From Himantopus leucocephalus (taxonomy: Eukaryota > Chordata > Aves > Charadriiformes > Recurvirostridae): a stretch of DNA of 64,000 nt. Below the pieces are notes generated by a model. That model was not told where the DNA came from and ran no database searches. It worked only from the letters and a program-made list of their open reading frames with translations. Below, one piece after another: positions 32,743 through 42,515 of this stretch. A program made the translations under genes and the position numbers. Every line of letters starts with the position of its first letter. Positions within the stretch are counted from its first letter, which is position 1. The DNA lies in contig RSEF01000001.1 in assembly GCA_003993805.1 (NCBI GenBank), positions 71,487,435 to 71,551,434 on the forward strand, in the 5' to 3' direction.

Positions 32743-34724
32743 CCTTCCAAAGACCCCCTGGATCTTAAGGTCAGCCGTGACTGCCTTCCTCAAGAAGAGA
32801 GGTGGGCCAACACAGCAAGTCATCAGTGGCCAAAGGTGTTTGCCTGGAGGAGTCCAGTACTGGTCCTGAGGGCACATTCCACTGCAATCTTGCATCTGAC
32901 TGGATGACTTTTTCTATATTTTCTTAAAACAGCCTGCTTCCTTCTCATTAACTGCTGGCTAAACTGTGAAAGCTGCAGAACAGGTTCCCGCACTCTCCCC
33001 TGGCACAACAGGGCTCTTGTTTGTTATGCAGTGACTGCTGGGCTTTTACCATATCTAAGACACATTTAAAGCTAAAGCATTTTAGGCAATAGGCATAGAC
33101 TAAAACTCTCTCAGCCCAAGACTAGTCAGGCAAGTCCTGAAACACTGCACAGCCCAGCAAGTGCACAGCCTGTGGGCTGCAGGTTTTTTATATCTAGAGC
33201 AGTGGGCTGGACCTCTAGAGCCAGGGAACAGTGTCTTAGGCAAAGGAATGAGGAGTGAGTGTGTGAGGAGTCCCACTTGTATTGTCTGAAGTTTTTCCAC
33301 TTGATCTCAAGCAATTCTGGAGTAACTGTGTTGGAGAAGCGGAGATGGGATAAAGAAAAAGTGAGTGAACAAGGCCTGTAATTTAGTGCTTATGACTTTC
33401 CTCTGGGACATCTGGAGTTTGGATTCAGCTCTGAGGGCTGATTAAGTATTTGAAGTGTAAAGTGCATAAATAGAAACCCTGGTTTTAAGTCTCCTCACGC
33501 AGAGGAGAAATTAAACCAAGAATATCTCATGTCCTGAATGAATGCCCTAAGCACTAAATCCTTATCTAAAGGACGTTGACAACACTGCTGGCCTCCTTCT
33601 TCAAGAAAATGGTAGTTAAGTCTGCTTTCTTTTATGGTGTTCACTCAATAAATGTATTCTGTGAACACCTTCTTGCCTGTGCTCTTCTCAATCCTCTGAC
33701 CTTGAAAGTGAAAAAAGTTTAAAAAAAAGCTTTTGTGGATTTTTGTGGAAGACAGGCTTGATCTAGAAGGCAGTAAATCATTACTGTCAAGTTCAAGTGC
33801 CTTTAGACAAAAAGATAAGCAGAAATTTGGGTACCTGAAAATATGAAGATTTAGTTATCCATCTTCCACCTAAATTTAGTTCTGGACATTGTTTTCCAAA
33901 TTGCTTGATCATTGATATGCTAAGCCCAGGTATGGCTAAATATTTTTTGATATCTTTGTGTCTGGATCTGAGGCCTTCTCATCTAGAAAAATGATACTGC
34001 CACTTTAAAAAAAAAAAGAACACCAACTTTTTTTTATCCCTGATACATGAATGTGAAGATTACTGTGGATGCCATTAAAGGAACAGTATTCTTCTACAGT
34101 ATAACATCCACACAAAATGATTAATAATAAATGGGAAACAAACTGGCAAGTGGAAATAATACCTAGTGATGACTACCAAACCTTCTTCACCATTTCACCA
34201 CTCTGTGCACTGATATCCTTGTTCATTTGAGGGACATGATGGCAATGCAGCTCCTTTCAGAGGCATGCAGTTTGTGGATTTAAATAATATGTTGCCTTCA
34301 ATACTCAGGAACCCTAGCCATCACCATATTAAACTTCGATGATTGTCAAAGAAACCTGCAATATAAACAACTCCTCTATTTTTTTTGTTTTTTGTTTTTT
34401 ATTCTAGGGCATTCATTTCATAAACAGAGTCTCAACTTATATTTTCATGGGTAAACTACCTGTTTTGTCTAGGATGATGAGGCTCAATCTAGGAAGGATT
34501 AAAGTGTTCACTAAGAACACCAAAACATAGTAAAAACTAACTTATCAAGGACCTGTCTAGCCAACATTATGTTCTATATAGTATTCATACCATTTGTTTC
34601 ATGGTCCAAGAATTTCCATAGGAAAAGACAGAGGACAGTTGGTTCTTGTCCATGCTCTTAAAACCATTTGGTTTTGTTTTCAAAATATACCCTTACATTA
34701 AGTTAGTTCTTGTAGCCCTTTGAA
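32743..34724. other. Mixed unique DNA right of the gap
   Basis: It does not continue the CR1 copy. GC-richer blocks lie at 32743-33050 and 33100-33300. On the minus strand a TATA-like AGATATAAAAAACC near 33185-33198 sits inside the second block. No family or gene was recognised. T-rich simple sequence lies near 34378-34402. Confidence 0.45.
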
Positions 34725-35150
34725 ATTCTTCAAGGTTTCCTGTATTCTTTCATAAATGAGGGGACAAGAACTGCTCAACTGTGGGCAGACCCTGAGTTTG
34801 CAACAGTGGCATAATGTTCTGGTTATATTCCTTAGTTCTTTCCTAATAATTCTTTACTCTTCACTTGTTTTCTTTTGACTTCTGCCAAGCACAGAGCTGA
34901 TGTTTTCATGAAACTCCCTGTCTTGCTTCTGAATAGTAATGGTCATCAGCAAGCCCAGCTTTTAATATATGAAGCTGGAATAGTTGCTTCATTTTGCATT
35001 AATCTACAGTCAACTTTATCTTCCATGTTATTGCCTTATAACATCTCAAAATGTCCTTCATCATCTGCCATGTCCTTGCTCCCTTGAATAACTTTAAATA
35101 ATCAACAAACTTTCCACTCTTTACCACCTTTCCAGATGTTTTTATATATA
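34725..35150 (-). mobile_element. Ancient CR1/L3-like LINE remnant, minus strand
   Basis: The order of landmarks follows the reverse complement of an old amniote CR1-type LINE that is well preserved in turtles and crocodiles. They are GGGGACAAGAACTGCTCAAC, GTGGGCAGACCCTGAGTTTG, AACAGTGGCATAATGTTCTG, CTTTCCTAATAATTCTT, CTGATGTTTTCATG, TTCATCATCTGCCATGT and AATAACTTTAAATAATCAAC. It is far more diverged than the bird-type CR1 copies nearby. Identification is from memory of that consensus. Confidence 0.6.
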
Positions 35151-35213
35151 TACAGATATATAAAATGCAGCTATTTTAATGCTGCACAGATATACACACA
35201 GATACTTTAATAT

Positions 35214-35244
35214 ATATATGCATCTATGCATATATTAAAATAGC
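35214..35244. repeat. AT-rich palindrome and inverted repeat
   Basis: ATATATGCAT at 35214-35223 and ATGCATATAT at 35226-35235 form 10-bp arms around CT. ATTAAAATAGC at 35234-35244 is also the perfect inverse of GCTATTTTAAT at 35170-35180. Confidence 0.85.
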
Positions 35245-35329
35245 CTTGAAGCTCTCTAGGTGACTTTCCTACACTGTGACAACTAACCTTTTACTCATAT
35301 TCTCTGTTTTCTTGTCTTTCAACCAACAG

Positions 35330-35472
35330 TTTTATCTATATAAAGGAGTTGTGGTACGTGCCCCGTTGGACTACAGCCTTCATTTTCAGCTGGTAGCACA
35401 CAAGCTCTGTGACTGCAATCATGATAACATGTGGGAGCATAATGTTGCTGCCAAGTGCAGTCCTGATTTTGG
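35330..35472 (+). other. Exon-like segment, 143 nt, plus strand (candidate only)
   Basis: A pyrimidine tract and acceptor (TTTCTTGTCTTTCAACCAACAG, ending 35329) precede 47 open codons plus two bases. The donor GG/GTAAGACTT follows. The segment is richer in G+C than its flanks. The frame starts at a codon boundary and has three cysteines and no recognised family. A frame on the opposite strand is also open, which weakens the coding case. An exon of a non-coding RNA is possible. An LTR is inserted about 100 bp downstream. Confidence 0.22.
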
Positions 35473-35564
35473 GTAAGACTTAAGCATAAGTGATACAGCT
35501 AATTCAGCTTCCAAAATCTCTGCCAAGATCTGATTGTGCCACCTGATGACAGAGACACGCCTCA

Positions 35565-35569
35565 GCCTG
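35565..35569. repeat. Target-site duplication, left copy (GCCTG)
   Basis: GCCTG directly precedes the LTR start and is repeated directly after the LTR end at 36256-36260. Confidence 0.75.
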
Positions 35570-36255
35570 TGTCACATCCCGATCTGGGGCATGGCGAGGG
35601 GGTCCGGCAGGACCTGTAATGATTCCACATGTGAGATTAGGACACAAACGAGGTCAGATGCTGTCTGCTAAAGCTTTATTGTTATCTCCCAGCCTTGATT
35701 ACTGAAACGAGCACTAGAGCAAAGGAGGAAGTAGGGGAAAGGCAGAAGAGAGAAGCAGTATTACGGAGAAAAGCAGGAGTATAGTCACCACCATAGGCCC
35801 TTTTTGGCATCTCGACTGTCCTCTTGGTGTCACCAGTGTTCTGTTGACTCACAATCCTCTGATCACAACAATGGTGGGGGTCCCCGGGGTTCCCAATTTA
35901 TGGAGGGACACGATACTAATTTATAGTTAAAGTCTGCTCGATACTTGACCAATCAGTATAGAGGTCACTTTCGCTTGGCCAATCTTTGTGTAACAAGTAT
36001 CTTGGAAGATGGTTGTTCCTGATGTACCCCTTGGTGGTCATGTACACCATGTTGGCAGACAACTTTAGCACATCTTCTAGCTTAGTTCAGCAAATTTCAG
36101 GTGCCCACTGAGTTTGGCAAGTTTTGAGTGCCTCTGGCCTCTGTCGCAAGCAGGGTATGATCTGCTTGCAATAAGAGCCACCTAGACTACTGGTTTCCTA
36201 CTGCTAATTTGGCTTGTGGTAAGTGAATTTTGAGACATCTTATCAGTCTCCTACA
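35570..36255 (-). mobile_element. Solo LTR of an endogenous retrovirus, minus strand, 686 bp
   Basis: The plus-strand boundaries are TGTCACATCC...CTCCTACA, giving canonical TG...CA ends. GCCTG is duplicated on both sides. On the minus strand the order is U3 with TATA-like boxes near 35890-35930, then AATAAA at 35675-35680, then a U5-like part ending GGGATGTGACA. No internal proviral sequence flanks it, so it is a solo LTR left by recombination between two LTRs. A 5-bp duplication is usual for class III (ERVL-type) elements, although the U5 end also recalls bird class II LTRs. The class is therefore open. Confidence 0.8.
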
Positions 36256-36260
36256 GCCTG
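36256..36260. repeat. Target-site duplication, right copy (GCCTG)
   Basis: It matches the left copy at 35565-35569. The bases CA before each copy also agree, so the identical stretch is seven bases, but TG...CA ends fix the duplication at five. Confidence 0.75.
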
Positions 36261-37805
36261 GTTCAGCATGCTTCATAGTACTTTATTGCATAATATGAAT
36301 TTATCCTTAGGTGGCTCAAAGTATTTCCACAGTGACTTTAGATGCTGCAGTTTGCTACTAAATGTTCCCCTTATGAAAATTTGACCTATTGATGGTAATC
36401 AAGTCCAAGCATTAAATCGGCTGCATAATTTATATAATGAGTCCATTTTTCAAAATAAGGGTTTGCTTGTTGTAAGACATTCCATAATTAACTGATTTAT
36501 AAAGTCTAGCATAACTGCAGCAAAATAAAATTCTTCAATGTAATATGGTATACATAAAGCAAGGTACTGAATGTTACAGCTTAGTTTATTGGCATATATG
36601 TATTGTTTTCTCTTGGTTTATATGCTAAAAGTTTTGCATTTTGGTACAGATGAAATAACAGATGCAATTGTTTTGCCTTCTTTACATCCAAATATGTGTA
36701 TGGTCAACAGTAAAATTGCACCAGTATAGAATTTTACAGTTACAAATATTTTAACAGGATCATTTCCACCATACAGAAGTAGAACAACAGTAACAAATTC
36801 AGGAACTGACTATGGTTCACATAAAAACTATATTTTCTTTTTATATGTATTTATTTTTAATTTCTACTCTGTTTTTCAAAGCATATACTTCCTGTAGGTG
36901 ACAGTACATGCTACATGCCAAGTTTGAAAATGAAACTATTTTTAAAACATCAAAATGCAAAAAAAAGACCTATTTAGGCATGAAAAACACATTTTCATGC
37001 TCAGGTAACTCCAAAGTGGCGAACTCATATTTTCCTACGCTTTCAAAAAAATCACTTTTAAGTTGAAAATAAGCATGGAAAAAATTAGCTCAAGGGGTTT
37101 GTGGTCTGTTTTGAAAACTATAAGCAACAGCAAACAATGCTTAAAAGTCTCCATCAGGGCTATACTTCTGGTATCATGTGACTATATGCACTATTTCTAC
37201 ATTTATTGTCCGTAGACAGTACGAGCCTATATTTTCAGAAAAATATTATGGACGACAGAACCCATTTCCAAAACACACTTGAATTCTTTGTCCTAAATAA
37301 GGTAAGCACCTGAAATTGTATGCACTAGGTAATAATGATCTTATTAATGTCTCATGAATCCCAAATAAATGCTGTGCTCTGGAAACTGCATTTATTATAC
37401 TGCTTCATGTTTTTCTAGAATGCCCTTTTTCCCATTCATTCATGGTTTTTCAGGTTTCTTACTGTCTTTTTATCTTCGTCTAACTGAAAACTTCCCTTTT
37501 CTGTCTTCTTTTTTACTCTCATTTATACAAGTATTTTCTTTGTGAAACTGTTGACAGCAGAACACTTTTTAGTATTTTCTTGGATTTATTCTTTAAAGCT
37601 AACTTTGGGATAGATATTAACTCTGTGACAGTACTAAGTTGACCAGTATTGGGAAGATGATTTGGTTTTTACTCTTTTCATTACTAAGTATTTAGTATCA
37701 TAGAAGTTTCTTAATAGATATCAGATGATTTACTTTCAGATATAAGGAACAAAATATTGGAATTTAGTAAAGAATTCACAGTCTATATGAACTCTCTTCT
37801 TATAG
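36261..37805. other. Unique AT-rich DNA
   Basis: No gene or repeat was recognised. Confidence 0.5.
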
Positions 37806-38057
37806 GTCCCTGCTTGCAGAGTTCTCCCACTTCTCTCACAACCTATTATCCGGGAGTAGCCCAACTGATGTGGACAGGAATTGGTGTGTTACATGAGAGA
37901 GTTTCCATGGCTCTTCAATACCTTTTATGGAGAGGAGAACTTTTCCCTCAGAACATGGCATCAGCAATTTTGGGAAGAGTCTTTGGGCTTCACTTTCTTT
38001 TGTTCTGTGTGTGTCTGTTGTCTAAGAGATGCTTTAAACTGCCCAGACCAAAAAGCT
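37806..38057 (+). other. Exon-like segment, 252 nt, plus strand (candidate only)
   Basis: The acceptor-like ACTCTCTTCTTATAG ends at 37805, and the donor-like GCT/GTGAGTATG begins at 38058. The length is 84 codons exactly. The interval is open in one frame throughout, and a second frame is open from 37881 on. Such double openness argues for composition and not selection. No family was recognised. Confidence 0.18.
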
Positions 38058-39551
38058 GTGAGTATGCTAATGATTAAATAGTACGGATGATTCTGTAGCT
38101 GTGCCTGCAGCCTTACTCTGTTTTATTTGCTAGTACATATGTAACCAGGCTAAGCACTAATGGTTAACCACTCAAAATTTCTTGATCACCCAAGAATCTG
38201 AGCATGTGGAAAAGTTAACCAGTTTGCCTAGCCAAGCTCCTAGGCTCCTGCTTGAACTCTGTCATGACTCAGTTTCGAAAAAAGTAACTCAATTTTTTCC
38301 AGGTCTCTGAAACGGCAGCGTTAATTAGTCTTGCTCTGACTAGTCAACACACATAGACTATGTCTGCATTAGAAAGCAGTGTGGTGGAAGAGATGTAGAC
38401 CCACAGAGTAAAGCAGTTGGTGCTGAGGATCTGATGTTCCCACTGCACAGTTCAGGTATTTCATTTTGGAGTAGCTCTTGTCTGGTCCCATGAATTGAAT
38501 GTCTATTAGCAACTAAACCACATTAGGTATCCTTCTGGAGTGTGTTTTCTTGTTTCATTTCCAAAAAGAACTCATTTCTGTGATATGAAATGAACTATAG
38601 TAAGTGGGGGAAATTGGGAGGTTTGCTTCAAAATAGTCTTGATGGGAACAAAAACTCAAATGTAGATGTATGCACAGCAGGCAGCAGTGAGTTCAGTGCA
38701 CAGCAGCTGCATTGGTTGTCAATGCAAAACAAAGACAGATGAAATACTGCTGTGTGATTCTTGGTAAAAATGTTTTCCTGGCAAGAGTAACAGCTTGATT
38801 CTACCCCCACATAATTTGTTGTTGTCCTCCAAGAAAGTCCCTTGGCATTTAAAAGACTAGTCTTGTGCACTACAAAATAGTCTCCTGCCTTTTTTCTGTA
38901 TTGAATAATTGTAGAGGTGCAAATAAAGGAATAATAGAATCAAAATAAGAGTGGGAGATCAGATATACTGATCTATAGTCCTAGCAGTTAAGACACAGCT
39001 AGAGGGAAAGGTTTTGAGCCTTCCTTCCAGATATATCTCTCTTTTCAGTCAAAGACTGTGCCTCTGGGGTAAAAAGTGTACGTGCTTTTGTTCAAAATAT
39101 AATTGCGTATAGTTCACGTGACTTAGTGTGTGGGATAAATGCTTTGGAAGCTAGATGAGTGCCATTAAGTGTGTAATATCTGTACCTGGTACTCAGATGA
39201 GTACCTTTTTGCAAGCTGAACATCAGATCATCCTCAGAGATAGAAGATTAAATCTCTTACCTCTAATCTCTATCTGAATTGTGTTAATGTTTGCGAAACC
39301 TTACAGAGATATTCTCTTCCTAGAAGTTTAGAATCAAGCCAAACCTTATAATATGAAATAAAAATAAAGAAGATGGAAAGTGGTTTGCGCACCTCTCAGA
39401 AACGTTTACCCTCTCACTCTGGAGTAATCCACTACTTCAGTGTCACAGAAAGGATTTTTTTTTCCTTTAGCGTGAACCGTTTTTCTTCTACTCTGAAGAC
39501 CTACTGCCACAGGAGATAGGAGGTTCAGTAACAACCTCTAGAATTCTGTCT
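38058..39551. other. Unique DNA
   Basis: No gene or repeat was recognised. Confidence 0.5.
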
Positions 39552-39570
39552 GAGTACCCAGGCCCCTGAG

Positions 39571-40146
39571 TTGAACGACATGGATGGGGAGCAGGATGAA
39601 CTCTCAATAATCCAAGGGGAAATGGTTAGCAACTTGCTACACCACTTAGACACATACAAGACTATGGCACCAGATGGGATCCACCCCAGGGTACTGAGGG
39701 AGCTGGCAGAGGTGCTCACCAAGCCACTTTCCATCATTTATCAGCAGTTCTGGCTAAATGGGAAGGTTCTTGTTGACTGGAAGATAACAAATGTGATGCC
39801 CATCTACAAGAAGGGCCGGAAGGAGGATCCAGGGAACTACAGGCCTGTCAGTCTGACCTCGGTGCCTGGGAAGGTTATGGAGCAGAATATCTTGAGTGCC
39901 ATCACGTGGCACATACAGTACAACCAGGCAATCAGGCCCAGTCAACATGGGGTTATGAAACGCAGGCCCTGCTTTACAAACCTGATCTCCTTCTATGAAA
40001 AGGTGACCCTCTTAGTGGATGAGGGAAAGGCTGTGGATGTTGTTTACCTAGACTTTAGTAAAGTTTTTGACATTGTTTCCCACAGCATTCTCCTGAAGAA
40101 ATTGGCTGCTCATGGCTTGGATGGGTGTACGCTTTGCTGGGTATAA
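39571..40146 (+). pseudogene. CR1 ORF2 fragment: N-terminal reverse-transcriptase domain
   Basis: There are 191 open codons inside the longest CR1 copy. Motifs in order are PDGIHPRVLREL (residues 34-45), PIYKKG (77-82), NYRPVSL (89-95) and LDFSKVFD (160-167), the last being reverse-transcriptase motif A. The frame ends in a stop just after the AAHGLDGCT block, before the catalytic box. In a full element ORF2 is about 900-1000 residues, with an endonuclease before this domain; that part is missing. The first in-frame codon shown is not a true start, because translation would begin far upstream. Confidence 0.9.
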
Positions 40147-40757
40147 AATGGCCTGGAAAGCCGGGACCAGAGAGTTGTAGAGAACAGAGTTAAATCCAGT
40201 TGGTGGTCGGTCACAAGTGGTGTTTCCCAAGGCTCAGTACTGGGATCTTTATCAATGATCCAGACGAGGGGATCTAGTGCACCCTCAGTAAGTTTACAGG
40301 GAACGCCAAGTTGGGTGGGAGTGTTGATCCACTTGAGGGCAGGATGGCTCCACAGAGGGGTCTGGGCAAGCTGGATTGATGGGCTGGAGCCGATGGTATG
40401 AGATTCAACAAGGCCAAGTGCCAGTTCCTGCACTTGTGTCACAACAACCCCATGCAACGCTACAGGCTTGGAGAAGAGTGCCTGGAAAGCTGCCTGGCAG
40501 AAAAGGATCTGGGGGTGTTGGTGGACAGCCAGCTGAATATGAGCCAGCAGTGTGTCCTGGCAGCCAAGAAGGCGAACAGCATCCTGGCCTGTGTCAGGAA
40601 TAGTGTGGTGAGCAGGACTAGGGAAATGATTGCCCCCTGTACTCGGCATTGGTAACGCCGCACCTTGAGTGCTGAGTTCAGTTTTGGGCCCCACACTAGA
40701 AGAAAGACATTGAGGTGCTGGAGCGTGTTCAAAGGGCAACAAAGGTGGTGAGGGGTC

Positions 40758-41087
40758 TTGAGAACAAATCTGGAGTGGCTGAGGGAACTGGGGTTGTTCA
40801 GCTTGGAGCAAAGGAGGCTGAGAGGAGACCTTATCACTCTCTACAACTACCTAAAAGGAGGTTGTAAGAAGGTGGGAGCTGGTCTCTTTTCCCAAGGAAC
40901 AGGCAATAAGGCAGGAGGAAATGGCCGCAAGTTGCACCAGGGGAGGTTTAGGAAGGATATTAGGAAAAAATTCTTTACTGAAAGGATTATCAAGCATTGG
41001 AACAGGCTGCTCAAGGAAGTGGTTGAGTCATTATCCCTGGAGGTATTTAAAAGATGTGTAGATGTAGCGCTGAGGGACATGGTTTAG
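40758..41087 (+). pseudogene. CR1 ORF2 fragment: C-terminal region
   Basis: There are 109 open codons with [30 protein letters not shown] sequence at the start (positions 10-35), then [18 protein letters not shown], then LSLEVFKR, the normal C-terminal landmarks of CR1 ORF2. It lies downstream of several frame breaks and is not joined to the reverse-transcriptase fragment. Confidence 0.88.
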
Positions 41088-41172
41088 TAGTAACTTGGTA
41101 GTGCTAGGTCAATGGTTGGACTTGATGACTTTAAAGGTCTCTTCCAACAACAATGATTCTATGATTCTATGA

Positions 41173-42467
41173 ATAGCCCACTGTCTTCCCATTGTGTTGT
41201 CCATTCTTTTGTTATTATAAGATCTCAATTATGATTCAGCATTCAGCCATGAACCATAAATATAACACAATATAAGTTAAATTATCTGCAAAAAGAAATC
41301 TGGCAACAAATAACTGTATATGCTAGCTTATGAACAGTATAGATACTTTTATTTCACTATTTTAGTACATAGAAGTAGGCAGAAGAGTAAAAGCCATCCC
41401 TAATACTGATTAATTTTATTTTATTTCATTTTAAATCTTATTTTCAAGTCTGACAGCAAGATGAATACGCATTTAATATTCATTGCTAGCATCTCACAAA
41501 GTAGATGATACTTATTATTATTTAGGATTCAAGAATATCTGCATTCCTCTGTAGTATAAAGTTTCCAACATTATTTTGAAATCTCACTTTTTCCGTGGAA
41601 TGGAATTGATACGCTCAGTAACTGAGAGACTGGTTTCGAGAGTATATTAGTTCTAATTTGGAAGTAAAATTACAAATGCTGCTGGGAAGGTCATATTTCA
41701 AAAATAATGATGTTAAATCTCTCCTGTAGGAGAGGTCTTATGGTCTGAGTGTCTCTTTCCTTCTACTTAACTGATTAGTAATTCCTTACCATCATTATGA
41801 ACACACGTACATTGCCTGTTAGCAGGATAAAATATTCAAGGCTTTTGGAATCAACAGTTTTCTGTTACATTCCTTCTGATCTAAAATATAAAGTTAATGA
41901 ATGTCAGTTCTTCAACTTTGAAAGGTTTAAACAAACAAAAAAAAGAGATACAAGACACTGCCTTAAACTTTGTGGGCTGATATTATAAAATGCTTTAAGA
42001 TGGAAATTAAACACTAGACTTCCTCTTTGTTCTGAACACTATTTAGTGGAAGGTCAACATAAATCTAGATGTAAAATATTTCTCCTTGAGTTTTTGTTTT
42101 GTTTCACACTATTTTTCAATTCCCTCACTGATCCAAAAAAGCACTGATCATATGAGGTAGTTACAAAGATATTATTTTTGTACAGAGCTCAGCAGTCGAG
42201 GTTTTATTTAGGGGAAAACTAAAAAACTTTTAAAATTTCCCCACTTCAGATTCAGAAGGAAAAAAAAAAAGACTCATCCTCTAACTATTCAGAATATTTC
42301 AGAAAATTGTATCCGGATTGAAATAACATGTTATCTCAACTTTTCCTTTACAAATGTGACAATGGTAAACTGCAAAGAGACATACCTTGTAAAATACCTT
42401 TTACTCAATCCAAAAATTTAAGATGCTTATAGATACCACAGTATTTTAAAAATACAATGAAGTATGG

Positions 42468-42468
<1 letters not shown>
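41173..42468. other. Unique AT-rich DNA
   Basis: An A-run lies near 42259-42270. No gene or repeat was recognised. Confidence 0.5.

Positions 42469-42512
<44 letters not shown>
42469..42512 (+). repeat. (TTA)n microsatellite, about 14 units
   Basis: An uninterrupted TTA/ATT trinucleotide repeat of 44 bp. Its purity suggests length variability between individuals. Confidence 0.97.

Positions 42513-42515
<3 letters not shown>

Larger units (their letters stand above)
39552..41172 (+). mobile_element. CR1 LINE, longest copy (1.6 kb), plus strand
   Basis: It covers the start of the reverse-transcriptase domain through the 3' tail TCTTCCAACAACAATGATTCTATGATTCTATGA (41141-41172). Frame remnants are seen at 39571-40146, 40398-40655 and 40758-41087. 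A deletion near 40240 removes the block between the GSVLG and FINDP motifs. The sequence where the catalytic FADD box should be (about 40285-40320) reads differently, so no active reverse transcriptase could be made. It is 5'-truncated like nearly all CR1 copies. Confidence 0.97.

Noticed and set aside
40110..40811. 233-codon minus-strand frame, the longest in the window
   Set aside because: It is the antisense of CR1 ORF2 sequence; the GC-rich repeat body leaves the reverse frame open by chance.
42469..42512. (TTA)n as a regulatory or coding repeat
   Set aside because: Pure trinucleotide microsatellite with stop codons in several frames and no gene around it.
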